Shown in pieces: positions 13,017 to 40,317 of a stretch of 64,000 nucleotides of DNA; the stretch's first letter is position 1; each line of letters starts with the position of its first letter. The DNA comes from Pycnopodia helianthoides (Eukaryota > Echinodermata > Asteroidea > Forcipulatida > Asteriidae): the NCBI GenBank assembly GCA_032158295.1, contig CM063261.1:4278001-4342000 (forward strand), written 5' to 3'. The notes below the pieces were generated by a model. It saw only the letters and a program-made list of their open reading frames with translations, made no database searches and was not told where the DNA came from. Made by a program: the position numbers and the translations under genes.

Positions 13017-14220
13017 ATGGATAGACCCTTTCTATTGTTTTTGCTTGTGGCGTCTCTTTCGACTGCAAGGTCTTTAGTGCTGGAAGACAATACAGGTATG
13101 AAGATTTAAAATTTGTATACATAAAGTGCCTCTGACGAAGGTCCGTACCCAAAAAGTGAACGTACCCAAAGTGTCCTTCGTTTTGTTCACAAAAACGAGA
13201 TGTCCCATATTTGATGGAATTTCACAGGTTGTTTGGATAGTGCAACTAGAGGACACAAACTGCAATAGCGTACTTCCATTTGAACTGGACCAACTAGTTT
13301 CGATTTAGGGGGTGCGTCAGTTGAAGAGTTAACTGACCATGTTTGGCGGCACGACAGCTTTTCTATACTCTCTATAAAGACTCCCTGGTCAGAGTCGGCC
13401 CGGACTCGGCTACCCGTGGGGCTTGACGCATTTCTGGGTCAGTATGACCCGGAATCTGTGTCAAAATGACCCCGAAACACTCACTTTGACACATAATCCG
13501 GGTAAAATCCCATTTTTAAAACCAGTTTCCGGGTTGTTAGCCTGACCCAGAAATTGGTCAGGCCCCCTGAGATCCAGAATCCGGGTCAAATCTGACCCTG
13601 GAGTTTTAAGAGTGTCGAGGCAGTATTTACAGGCAGGGTTATAAGGGATCATGGTTTTTCAGGTAATGGTGAACCAAATGCATACCTTCTTGCTTGACAA
13701 ATTGACTAGAGTTTGCTTTTTTTTTCCTTTCAGACCACCATGACTATCAGCGTCTCCCTCCCCTCGCACGTCACTTCGCCAGGGCACAGGATCCGAGTGA
13801 CAGCCCACAAACAACTACGACCAAAGAAACGCCGACTTACGGCGTAACGACCCTCACCGAGGCAATCACGCTGGCCGTCATGAGCGGCATATGCGGCCGT
13901 CGCTCTTTGTGATGATCGCCTGCGGGATCCGTCAGATCCGGCTGACCTGGGACGATCCGTTCGCCGGCGGCAAGCGGCCCGTGGACGAGTCGGTCGGCCG
14001 GCGGAGGAAGAAGAGGAGATCTGTCGATGACGAGGACGACGAGGAGGGTGCTGGTGGCTACGCAGGGGACAACTCAGACCCGTTGAATCTGGACCGAGTG
14101 AACGTTCTGGATCTGGATAAAGTCAGGAAGAAATTTAAACCTACAACAGCACAGGAGAATAACAATGACGCGGCCAAGATTAACAGAGGCTACAGCAAAA
14201 CTGCGGAGGACATACTTTGA
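13017..14220 (+). CDS. Hypothetical small secreted or membrane protein, apparent frameshift
   Basis: I do not recognise this protein. A start at 13017 gives a convincing signal peptide (MDRPFLLFLLVASLSTARS) and the exon ends at 13095 with a GT donor in phase 1. The next exon starts after TTTCAG at 13734 in the matching phase and reads DHHDYQRLPPLARHFARAQD, then a TTTTK threonine run. Around 13885-13892 the reading shifts by one base into a second open frame that runs to the stop at 14220. That frame has a hydrophobic stretch (SLFVMIACGI), a basic cluster (GRRRKKRRS), an acidic run (DDEDDEEG) and a polar tail. The shift could be a real mutation, an assembly indel or an unseen intron. It lies between the two CLCA genes on the same strand. 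AATAAA signals follow at 14756 and 15020. Confidence 0.42.
13380..13615. repeat. MITE-like element related to the 5' minisatellite
   Basis: Contains GTCAGTATGACCCGGAATCT..CAAAATGACCCCGAAA and ends TCTGACCCTGGAGTTTTAAG. It shares these blocks with 55-150 and 21564-21667, and lies in the intron of the hypothetical small gene. Confidence 0.65.
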
Positions 14221-14538
14221 AATTTGTATCGCGTTACATTCTATACAGCTCAAGTGAAGGTTTCGGTATGGCGTCAGCAACTTCTTTAACTCTATAAACA
14301 TGAGAAATTTGCGGTGACACCATGAAGTTAGATCTCTTTTGAGTGATTGGTGGTTCTGAAAAGAACCAATGGACTCAACGTTTCGGACAGTATACTCTGT
14401 ACCAATATATGAACAACTATAATGTATGCTTTTTCCATTAATTCTAGTCATGGTGTCGGCTATTACTCAAGTCTTTGTTGTATTACCTGTTCCTCAAAAA
14501 AACCTTATTAGTCTGTCCAAGGAAGTTGTTACGGTTAC

Positions 14539-15046
14539 TCTATTCCCCAAAATATAACTTTAAACCGCTCCAGCGCAATGCCAACAGTGGACTGTGCAAG
14601 TCTCGTGCGCATTCAAACTTCCGGGACCAAGTCGGTCCAAATCGTATTGAGTTTCACGTGCGTGTGGTTCTTTTCTCTCTTTTTTGAACATTTTAGTTTA
14701 ACGTAGTTTATGGCAACAAAATGTATGTCATATTGTTGGGAAAGTACAATTTAGCAATAAAATATATGAAAGTAAAATAAATTCCCCAAAATATAACTTT
14801 AAACCGATCAGCAGAACCCGAACGTGGATATTTCTAAATTGCGCAATGCTAAATAATTGACTGTGCAAGTCTCGTGCGTATTACAAATTCCGGGACCAAG
14901 TCGATCCAAACCATCATTGAGTTTGACGTGCGCGTGATTCTGTTTCTTGAAAATTTTAGTTTAAAGTAGTTTATGGCAACAACAATTTATGTCAAATTGT
15001 TTGGAAAGTACAATTTAGCAATAAAATATATTAAACTAAAATGAAT
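14539..15046 (+). repeat. Tandem duplication of a 3'UTR-like segment
   Basis: Units 14539-14782 and 14783-15046 share CCCCAAAATATAACTTTAAA, TGTGCAAGTCTCGTGCG, CCGGGACCAAGTCG and TTTAGCAATAAAATATAT. Each ends with an AATAAA (14756 and 15020), so both may serve as polyadenylation sites for the small gene upstream. Confidence 0.75.
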
Positions 15047-15484
15047 TTAACAAATCAACAACGAAAACCAAAGAATAAGACATGACCTCCGTTTCAGGGT
15101 ACTTGTAAACATTAAGAATTTTCCCAACTGACGTTCATGTTATCACTAAATGTAATGGTCGCACAAATTCGGGCAAATAAAATTGGGAAGGAAGATTTGA
15201 TTTCATATAAAAAATAGAGTCTTCGTTCGATTTTTTTCTGCACAAACTCAACTCCCATAGTTATGTGTAATAATTTGGGGGATGTTCTGTTTCACCGTTT
15301 ACTTGTCTTTCCTGTGGTAAGTTTCATGAGTTTCATAGCTTCATAATGCTCGACAAATTAACCTGCGTGAAACATACAAGGTAACCGATGGCCGTCACTT
15401 TTTGTTCGTAGTCGGCATTTGTTTTGCGTAAGGGTGAATGAGTATAACATGTGTCATACTGTTTATATTTACCGCCAACATAGG

Positions 15485-15557
15485 GCTAGATAGCTCAGTT
15501 GGTACAGCGCCGGCACGTTAATCCGGAGGTCGTTGGTTCAAATCCCGCTCTAGTCAT
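15485..15557 (+). tRNA. tRNA-Asn(GTT)-like gene or tRNA-derived element
   Basis: It folds as a cloverleaf: acceptor GGCTAGA/TCTAGTC, D arm GCTC-AGTTGGTA-CAGC, anticodon loop ACGTTAA (GTT) on a CCGG stem, and T arm with GGTTCAAATCC. A and B boxes are present. One mismatch each in the D and T stems, and weak resemblance to the canonical eukaryotic tRNA-Asn, make a tRNA-derived repeat at least as likely as a true gene. Confidence 0.45.
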
Positions 15558-15727
15558 AATTTTTCTTTGTTCAACCCAAACCATTTGAAATTTACCCAGT
15601 CAGTTTCCTTTGTGGTTTATTACTTGACTATTTATATTCATGATGTGCTAGTCAACATTCCTGCCTGTCCCAAGTGATGTGACCATGGAGATAATGTGTG
15701 ACCCTATTCCAGCATGTGTACAACATT

Positions 15728-16082
15728 GGTAATTGTCAAATTCCAGTATCCACACTTTGTGTATAACCAAACATATCCATGAATCAACAAACCTGTGAAG
15801 ATGTAAGCTCAATCGGTCGGTAGAGTCACAGGAAAACAGTGAAAGAATCCTTTATTTATGTTTTCACTGTTTTCAAACATCGGATTTTTATCAATGTAAT
15901 AAAAACTAATTGTTTTACTAATTTCTTAAAAACTATAGCATTTCAACCAAAAAACCTATTTCAAGGGAAGTTTTCTACCATGACCATCTTCATACCACGT
16001 AAGTTATATGCAAATCTGTGAACATTTATATTTGTAGTCTTACCAATGTTGTACACACCCTTCAACTCGAAGTAAATACCGA
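15728..16082 (+). repeat. Dispersed repeat, AACCTGTGAAAATG family
   Basis: Longer form starting GGTAATTGTCAAATTCCAGT and containing CAACAAACCTGTGAAGATG, then ATGCAAATCTGTGAACA near its end. Confidence 0.7.
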
Positions 16083-16373
16083 AACTAGGCATTGATGGAG
16101 ATATCTTCAACACAGAATAATGTAATCATTAACACATTTCTGTTAACTCCCAGATTACAAACAAACTGCAAGTTCATTGTTAACTGCGATGGATTGTACT
16201 CTTCTATGTGTCATAGTCCAGACCAACGTGTTTACTTTTAGATAACAGTTTACGAACTAGCCTGATACTGTATTTGTTAATTCCGTCATGACTGATCTTG
16301 AGACTTGATCATGCAATGATCGTCGTTATCAACATCTTCAACGCATTATACGAAGTGCATTACACTGGTCCCC

Positions 16374-16401
16374 CTGTCTTTATCCGCAATGATAAAGACA
16401 G
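16374..16401. repeat. Perfect 11-bp stem hairpin
   Basis: CTGTCTTTATC and GATAAAGACAG separated by CGCAAT. Not followed by a T-run, and the context is intergenic. Confidence 0.7.
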
Positions 16402-16738
16402 GCACTGGTCTTCTTAGAGGCCCGATGAATTCATTGGATAAACGTGACGTTGTATGTAGGGTGGCAAGCGGAGGTAAAGACGTAATTAGGCGGTGGCTAT
16501 TGCTGTATCGAATCGGACCATTCACTGCATATTATTTTGATCTTTTGAGGTGCAAGCGGAGGGGAATAGGGATCCCAAGTATGGGGAAGCTCCCCACCCT
16601 GCTTGGTACGCTGCTGCTACAAAAATTGTCAATCATAATCTTATAACCTTATGACCTTATAGTCCTGAGCCGACGATGTTGTGTTGTTTGGAAATTTCCA
16701 TCACTTGATGTTGTATTGACATAGCCATGGCTATGGTG

Positions 16739-17086
16739 GCCCTGAAGGGATATCGAACATATATATTTACTTGAATATTTATGTAAGTATTTACAGTTTT
16801 TGCCCAAATTCGCAAATATTCACATTAATATTTGCGCTTCAGCACAAGTCATGAATTTTCAAGTAAAAGTTTACGTAAATATTCACGAATTGTGCCCCAA
16901 ATTGTAAATATAATATACGTACATATTCACGATTTGTGCCCCAAATCGCAAATATATCTGGGGCACAAATCGTCAATATGTACGTAAATGTTTACGTGAA
17001 TATTCACGAATTGTACCTCAAGCGCAAATATTTGCGTGAATATTTGCAAATTAGGACAAAAATCGTGTTTAATGTCCCTTCAGGAC
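16739..17086. repeat. Long palindromic AT-rich element, CCTGAAGGGA ends
   Basis: ATGGTGGCCCTGAAGGGATA at the left is inverted at the right (TGTCCCTTCAGGACCACCAT). The interior repeats ATATTCACGAATTGTGCCCC and its complement several times. Confidence 0.8.
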
Positions 17087-17442
17087 CACCATACAGGACT
17101 GGTATCCGAAATATACCTGGAAGGTTTGCCAGTGTTGGGTCGTAAATGGCACGGACACAGTTTTGTGCCTTGTTTTGAAACCCCCGATTACCTCTTAAAA
17201 CGTTCACAATAATTGTTTACACATAGTTGTCGAATTAAGGAAGACGATTTACGGGACAAGTTTCTGTTTCAGGTCGTTCTCGAGTGTTCTGTTTGATGTA
17301 TATTACCTACTAGAGATAAGCAGATGTTTGTGTCTTGTGAACTAGTTTCGCAAACCTGTTTTGCAAATGAATCAGTTAAAGGGTGATAGGCCTCCACCTT
17401 TTTTTTGGGGGGGGGGGTACTAGTTAAGCTGTATCCGAATAT

Positions 17443-17602
17443 ATGGATTGCAATACGCGTCATTGACCGCCATCTTTAACGTAAAACGATGGAAAAGTGC
17501 ACGCGTGTACGCGCTACGCACGACTCTCAGCCAATGATAGCTCTTCACGCGTGCACAATTAATCATGAAAGATGGTGGTCAATGACGCGTATTGCAATCC
17601 AT
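17443..17602. repeat. MITE-like palindrome, AGATGGATTGC family, copy 2
   Basis: Inverted ends ATGGATTGCAATACGCGTCA and TGACGCGTATTGCAATCCAT, with the same interior as the copy at 3078 (CACGCGTG, CGCTACGCACGACT). Confidence 0.85.
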
Positions 17603-17611
17603 CTGATGGCG

Positions 17612-17727
17612 ACTAAGTCTACGGCTACGGCTGTTGCTAAGGGCGTTGCAACGTCCTATATCTTCACCGCATGATGACGTAGCGAGCCAGCCGTAGCCAT
17701 AGCCGTAGCCGCCAATTCGGACACGGT
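17612..17727. repeat. CCGTAGCCGTAGCC inverted repeat, CCGAATTGG family
   Basis: CTACGGCTACGGCTGTTGC at the left and GCCGTAGCCATAGCCGTAGC..CCAATTCGGACACGG at the right. Confidence 0.65.
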
Positions 17728-18199
17728 CCAGACTTCCTATCAAGCTGAGAGAGGTGTGATGTGCTGAGGGGTACAACCAAAAGGGCAACTGGGGGCTAAA
17801 TCCCCCAGTAAGTAGAAGTGGGTTCTGCTTATTATGAAACCAGACTGTTTTGTTCGCTTGAAGGAGAGCAAACTCGCAAAACGGCCCTTCAATTTTTCTA
17901 GGATTTCCACCAATGGGGATCGTTCAAGTGTCTTGTTAGAGAGCCTTTTTCGTTTATCTTTTTGGGGTGCAAGGGGAGGGGGGCAAGGATTCAAAGTAGG
18001 GAAGCTTCCCTAACCCCCCCCCCCTTGCTGATTAAGCCGTTGCTAAATTGTCAATTTATTTATAGAAAGTTGTTTGGAAATTCAATCACTTGACTTGTTT
18101 TGACACCGACTCTAAGGCTCGGCGGCATTTGGTCGTAAATGACACTGGCATAGTTTACGCCTTCTTTATACCGACCCAAACGTTCTCGATATAATGATG

Positions 18200-18582
18200 T
18201 TAAAGGAACATTACAGAATTGGTAATTGTAAAATATACTTTTGATCACAGATTTACATAAAACTTACACGGTCTAATGATGATGACAGTAGAAAACATCC
18301 CTTGAAATATTTCTGTCTGAAATGCCATATTTGATGAGAAATGAATAAACTAATTTTCCGATTGGAGTTTATCGCTCAGTGAGCGTTTTATTCATTTGTT
18401 GAACCTATATGATTCATGCAAATGTGTAATCGGTTTTTCACTATTTTCTCGTGACCCAGATGGCCGATCGACCTCAAACTTCTACATGTTTGTCAGTTTA
18501 TGTATACGGTGGATTACATAAAGTGCTTACACTGCCAGCAACTGTTTTGTTAGCGAAAACCAATTCTGTAATGTTCCTTTAA
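18200..18582. mobile_element. TTAA-flanked MITE, copy 1
   Basis: Inverted ends AGGAACATTACAGAATTGGT at both termini, each flanked by TTAA (18200-18203 and 18579-18582). TTAA target duplications are typical of piggyBac-type elements. The interior contains a GTTTATCGCTCAGTGAGCG dyad. Confidence 0.85.
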
Positions 18583-18789
18583 CAATAAGTGTTTACAGCA
18601 TTATCGAACTAAAGTAGAATATTTATCGGACAAGTTTCTGTTTCATGTCGTTCTCGAGTGTTCTGTTTAAAATATATTACCCACTAGGCAGATATAAGCA
18701 AAGGTTTGTGTTTTGTGAACTGCTTTGACATACCTGTTCAGCAAATTAATCCGTTAAAGGGTATACACCTTCAATTGTATAATATTTGT

Positions 18790-18960
18790 GGTCAAAGGTA
18801 TTATACAGGATCGGTAGACCTGACAAAATAGTTGCTAAAAAAAAAAATAATAAACATGAAATAACAAGCCTGTGCTGCATTAGTTGTGTGAGTCAGGAAG
18901 AAGAAAAAACTTCATAATCATTAAGTTTTGAGAATGAAATTAAACAGTTATTTGTTGTCC
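18790..18960 (+). repeat. Dispersed repeat, AACCTGTGAAAATG family, partial
   Basis: Contains AGACCTGACAAAATAGT, ATGAAATAACAAGCCTGTG and GTGTGAGTCAGGAAG, like the copies at 5105 and 8828, with an A-run inside. Confidence 0.6.
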
Positions 18961-19477
18961 CTACCAATACCGTATAAAACAATATTAAGCTGAAAAGGGT
19001 GTGCTTAGAGGTACAAGTAAAAGGGCACTTTTACCTCCCTCCTCCCCCCCCCCACCACCTGCCCAACTAAACAAAAATACAAAATTAATGCATGAATGAC
19101 ATCTGAGGGTAGAAGTGGGTTATGTACATTTACATCCAATTTGTTTACCAAACCAGACTGTGTTGTTTATTTGAAAGAGAGCAAACTTGCACAACAGGCA
19201 TGCTAACCTTCCAGTCCTTACTGTGTGAAAAATTACGCAACAATGCAAATCCGTGGTGAACGCACATGCTGGCCGCCCAATTTTCTTGCCCAAATTTTTC
19301 TGCTACAGTAAGCACGAACATTTGCTTACCGTTAAGCAGCGCTTAAAATTGGGCCCTGTTGATTTCTGTAAGCAAAATCTTTCTTTTTTTCAAACTCAGC
19401 ATTTTTTCTGCTATAGTAAGCACGCAAATTTGCTTTACCAGTAAACAATTTAATGAAATTGGGCCCTAGGCACGACT

Positions 19478-19667
19478 GGGCTCAATTTCATAGAGCTGCT
19501 TAAGCAGAAAAATTAGCTAAGCACAACATCATTGTGCTTACCAGAATAAGGTTAGCCAAAACAACGTGTCGCATGTAGCATACTTGACTGGTGTCCTGCT
19601 TATTTTTGCTTAGCAGAGAAGTTTTAAGCAGTATTTCTTGCTCAAGCGGCTCTATGAAATTGGGCCC
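19478..19667. repeat. MITE, GGGCCCAATTTCATAGAGC family
   Basis: GGGCTCAATTTCATAGAGCT..GCTTAAGCAG is inverted at the right (CTTGCTCAAGCGGCTCTATG..AAATTGGGCCC). Related AAATTGGGCCC sequence precedes it at 19340-19470. Confidence 0.8.
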
Positions 19668-20327
19668 TGGTACAGATAGTTCTGACTTGACGTCACACGG
19701 TTAAAAGCATCAATCTCCATTATACTGACTGGATAGGACAGCTGCGCGAAAAGGCGGCAAACGTGGGCTATATGCGGGGATGGAGAGTTTGAATTTTTAC
19801 GGCGAGGAGGCGGCGTGCGGCACGCGAGAGTTCTGGCATGATTCGTTGGTGAACCACTGTCGATGAAAAGAACAAAATTTAAACGCTTGACGCGGCCCAA
19901 AGGTCGAAAGCCAAGTTACCCGTAGAGATGGCGTCCACCGTCAACTACATAACACCCAAGTAGATCCTTGTCATTCGATTGGAGGATTGTTGGTCACGCG
20001 GTATTCATTATTCCAACCATTACATGACCTACGTCATATACCTTGCATTTTACTGTTGCTGGCTAGACCACACCACGCGCGTGCATGCCTTGGTATAAAA
20101 CGCCCTCCCAGCGGATGCTAAAACACTTTTGTTTTATTGATAATGAATTTGATTTCGGAGCCAGATTGCGAAACGTATCTCTTCAGCAAAACAAATCTTT
20201 AAAAATGGTAAACAAAACACGAGGCGACGCCATTTTACGACGTGACTCCGATCAACGGGACGATGAAGCAACGCACAAACAATGCATTTCGGCCGGCAAC
20301 AAAAACTCATAATTGTATTATTTTTTT

Positions 20328-20711
20328 TTAAGGAACATTACAGAATTGGTAAGAAAAAATATACTTTTGATCACAGATTTACATAAAACTTACACGGTCT
20401 AATGATGATGATAGTAGAAAACATCCCTTGAAATATTTCTATCTGAAATGCCATATTATATGAGAAATGAATAAACTAACTTTCCGATTGGAGTTTATCG
20501 CTCAGTGAGCGTTTTATTCATTTGTTGAACCTATATGATTTCATGCAATAATGTGTAATCGGTTTTTCACTATTTTCTCGTGACCCAGATGGCCGATCGA
20601 TCTCAAACTTCTACAGGTTTGCCAGTTTATGTATATGGTGGATTACATAAAGTGTTTTCACTGCCAGCAACTGTTTTGTTAGCAAAAACCAATTCTGTAA
20701 TGTTCCTTTAA
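20328..20711. mobile_element. TTAA-flanked MITE, copy 2
   Basis: Nearly identical to 18200-18582, with the same ends and the same TTAA flanks (20328-20331, 20708-20711). Confidence 0.87.
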
Positions 20712-21316
20712 CAGTCGAGGGGTCTCAATGGTACACAGAAAAGTGTTTTTGAACTTTGGAATTGTACCCACTTCACCTAAATGCTTACTGACAGAAGGCA
20801 CGGCAACGATTGAAGTAGCTCACACTCATTCCATGTAACACAGATTGATGTCAGCGAAGGGTGTATGCATGATGTAAGTTCCTATCACCTAAACTTGTCA
20901 ATAGTTTTTCCTACACTCTGTGCTCCCGTTACGTAGTGTACTGGTAGCTGGTACGAGCTTTGCTTTGTTTACTGGGTATACTTTTTTACAGTGTAACGCA
21001 ATTCTTGAGCAGATGCTGAACAAATGAAGAGTCGTGCGCATGCTAAAGAAATAGACACTTTCATTGGTGCTCCAGTTGGTGCCCGAGTCGGGGAAAAACT
21101 GACCTATCTGGCAGAGATTAGTGTCACGGGAAAAACCGTCACATGTACCTTGCAGTTACTGTACATGAGCAGAGCAGAATAACCGCTTGAGTACACGAAG
21201 AGGAACAACAGTATGGTTTACTCTCCATGTGCAGTAGAGCACATGGTACTAATGAGTGTTTGAATATTTTTTTTTATTTTATGCAAATTGATGTATCTAT
21301 ATCTCATCGCTACAAG

Positions 21317-37282
<15,966 letters not shown>

Positions 37283-37471
37283 AGGCCATGGGTTTTTACT
37301 ACCCCCCTTAATTTTTTGGTTTCATTATGTCTTGTGTTATCTTGACGATTACTATTTCATGCAAGTTACGTTTTATACAAGTTGGTGTGTTCCAACATGA
37401 AACAGCAGTTGAGTTATGCAACATCCTGGAGATAGAGAACTGGTGAGTTGGCACTCAATGCCCCTTCAAGC

Positions 37472-38555
37472 CATTCTTTTATCTGATTTCTTGAAGAGAA
37501 CATGAGTAGACCAACCCACAAGTTTCCTTTGTGTTTCTTCTCCAGGTATGTAGAATTTATTTAAAGTCATATTTACATTATATTGTTAAGATAACATTGT
37601 GTCCCTTTTGCTAACTTTTGGGGAGCATAAATTAGTAAGTTTGCTTCAAAAACGGTGATCAAATATGAGCCCACCCGGTTTAGTTTTAAGCATACAACAC
37701 TAGTTCAGTTTGATGAATTATCACTGAGAGTGATGTCGTTATTTGCTATTTAGTCCATTTTCCTTATGGTTGAAGGATTTATGGACTTGATCCTTTTAAA
37801 ATCAGTATTGCATCTGATTTAGTTATATTAAGATTTGTTTGGATTACTTTGCCATCCATATGTATTTTGAGTTGGAAAAGTCATTTTAGTTTCGCCTTTC
37901 TAAGTTTAGTGATGCCATATATGTTACACACAAATGTACACATGTATGCCTATGTCTATGTACAGAAGGGCATGGGGCCTTCACCTAGACCCACCGTGGC
38001 ACCAGGGTAATAAACTTTATCACGCCCTGAGGAGTGGTCAGGGGTGGCCTGGTAGATAGGATAGCCTTGGAAAGCCTCTGTTAGTGTTAACTATCCATGT
38101 GGTTCTTGGCATGGGAGGCAAGTGCCAGGCTATGAAGTGTTTTAAGATTGTGGTAGAGAGAACTTTGTTTATGTTAAGTTTTAAGCCACAAGGAGCAGTG
38201 TTTATATTAGACTAAGGACTATGCACCAGAATAGTTTGTTTTTCTTTATCTGCTTATTTAATGTATTTCTTTAACTTGGGTTATTGGGATTGTTGGGAAT
38301 AGAAAGTTGGAGTTGCTGACAAGTTCCCAAATGAGTTAATGACACAATATACAGAGTACAGGAAATGTAAATAGACTAGCCAGGTCTTTGAGTGTTTCTA
38401 AGATATGTAATGGGTACTCTTTAGTTTTTTAGTTTAGTTCTCCAGTAGTGTATTTGATTTTGTAGGTACATGTATCAGCCATTCTTTTTACCTGATTTCT
38501 TGAAGAGAACATGAGTAGACCAACCCACAAGTTTCCTTTGTGTTTCTTCTCCAGG
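37472..38555 (+). repeat. Direct repeats of ~75 bp flanking ~0.9 kb
   Basis: CTGATTTCTTGAAGAGAACA..GTGTTTCTTCTCCAG at 37473-37545 recurs almost exactly at 38479-38555. The first is followed by GTATGT, the second by GAGTC. It lies downstream of the CLCA copy B stop; AATAAA at 38009 is a candidate polyadenylation signal between them. Confidence 0.8.
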
Positions 38556-39454
38556 AGTCAAACCCCTATAATATTAATGTGCCTCCGAAGGTGAAGCTTT
38601 CCATTCATTTTGGGCGGTCAACACCACGTTAACAAGTAACTCTCACTGGCTTTCCAGCAATACCATTATTATTTCCGTAGCTTATTCCAGTCCACAGTAA
38701 TCTGGCGATGAAAAGATCATCAAGATAAGGCCACGTCCATTTTTTTTAACGACGTGTGTGACGTGAAAATCCAAACACGTAAGTGTGCACCCCACTCAAG
38801 GAGTAAACAGAGCGTCAGCCTCATAAATTTTTAGACAGATTTGAGAGCCCAGAACAAGTTTTTCAGTGTAAAAATGTTGCCCAATTGTGACCTGGGGGTT
38901 GTTGGCTTCCGACTTGAGGTATTTTGGATGACATAGGCCCTGAAATAACTGGTCCTATTTGCTGAGAGGTGTAGGGACATTTTTCAAGATTGACGCTCGG
39001 ACGTTTTAAAAAATTACACCTGTGTATGTTTGTTTCTATTTGGAGGGAGAATAACTCGACGGGCCAGGGACTCCCCATATCAAATTGAGCAAAGAATAAA
39101 AGTTCAAAAGTCAATTAATAATTTTCCCATTACTGTAAAATATGGCAAGCCAAAGGGGAAAATATTAGCTATATAAACAAAAACATTATATATAATTTGT
39201 ATGTTAGATATATCATATAATGTATATTATATAAAGGGAAAAAATAATTAAATTTAAAAAATATAAATATAATTTGTATAAAATATATTTAATATATTGT
39301 ATATTATACAAAACATACATTAATATATAAAACATCTTACAAAAATATTGAAAAGTTACAAAATATGTTTTTTGACAAATATATATTTTTACTTTTTTGG
39401 GGGGGGAATTATTTTGGCGTTACGAGAACAAATATATTCATGACGAGCATAATA

Positions 39455-39830
39455 ATATTGTAGCGAGCAGGGGTGACAGGGTCACCGAGTGCATGAAGGC
39501 TCGCAGGCAGCGCTGACCGCAGACATCCGGAGCACCTGGGAATCCAGGCACCATTGCGCGCCAAATCATGGAATGGCGGGCTTGGGTTCCCACGTGATCT
39601 AGAGGAGACGGTCAGTGCTGTTTTGGGGTCTCGAGGAGTCAAGACGTTTTCCGTGTGTAAGATAAAGACTGAAAATGTAAGTACATGTAATTTAATTGTG
39701 ATCATTCGAAGAAGAGAATCAGAGAAGCAGAGTTAGAAATGTCTCCGAGTCATAATCATTTAATCGTTTGTCATTACATTTAGTTCTAGTAAATCATAAA
39801 CCAATAAGAAGTCCTTGACCGTGACACGGC
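39455..39830. repeat. Insertion in the left arm of the fold-back element
   Basis: Between ATAATAATAT and the arm sequence CTATAATTAAGATAAAAACT there are about 370 GC-richer bases with no match in the right arm. They start TGTAGCGAGC and end near GTGACACGGCA, roughly TG...CA, so a solo LTR is possible. I found no exact target duplication. Confidence 0.5.
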
Positions 39831-40317
39831 ACTATAATTAAGATAAAAACTATTTGTAATCAAGGAGAAAACCAAATTAATTCGGCGTTCCTTATTTTGT
39901 GCAAACTGGAATAATGTTTTTAAAAAACATACAAAGTTTTCAAATATATAGTGTTGGCCAAATTACGGCACAAGATGGCGCTCTTGTATTTGATGAGAAA
40001 ACATAAATTGGCTTGTGTGTTAAAAACATATAAAGTTTACAAAATATATAAAGTTTACAAATATATAAAATGTTGTTCAAACTTCGGCACAAGATGGCGC
40101 TCTTCGGAACCCGCCGAACATAAAATTCATAAGATGTCTGTGTGTAGTGCGGGTTAGCTATGTGCGCCCGGCTGTTTTCAAGAATCGAGAATGGCGAACA
40201 TTCCTGTCGTGGAGGCTGAGGACGTGTGCTGCCTTCCAAATTCTCTCAAAAGAGACGACAGTGTTGAAACACTTCCCTGCAATTGTCGCAGAACGGCAGG
40301 ACTGTTCGCCATTCTGG

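Larger units (their letters stand above)
16420..18775 (+). repeat. Tandem segmental duplication (two diverged copies)
   Basis: Copy 1 is about 16420-17400 and copy 2 about 17740-18775. Shared blocks include GGGGAAGCTCCCC / GGGAAGCTTCCC with AATTGTCAAT, GTTGTTTGGAAAT..CACTTGA, and GGGACAAGTTTCTGTTTC..GTCGTTCTCGAGTGTTCTG. Copy 1 carries the palindrome 16739-17086. Copy 2 carries the TTAA MITE 18200-18582. Confidence 0.7.
15047..21316. other. Repeat-filled stretch upstream of CLCA copy B
   Basis: No gene recognised. It holds the tRNA-like element, a segmental duplication, two TTAA MITEs and several palindromes. The promoter of copy B should lie near its right end, but I find no convincing TATA box. 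Confidence 0.6.

Noticed and set aside
12748..13077. 109-residue open frame with a hydrophobic start
   Set aside because: It overlaps the better-supported exon starting at 13017 in another frame and has no fitting splice site.
21070..21100. TGGTGCCCGAGTCGGGG resembling a retroviral primer-binding site
   Set aside because: No LTR on either side and no gag or pol coding sequence nearby.
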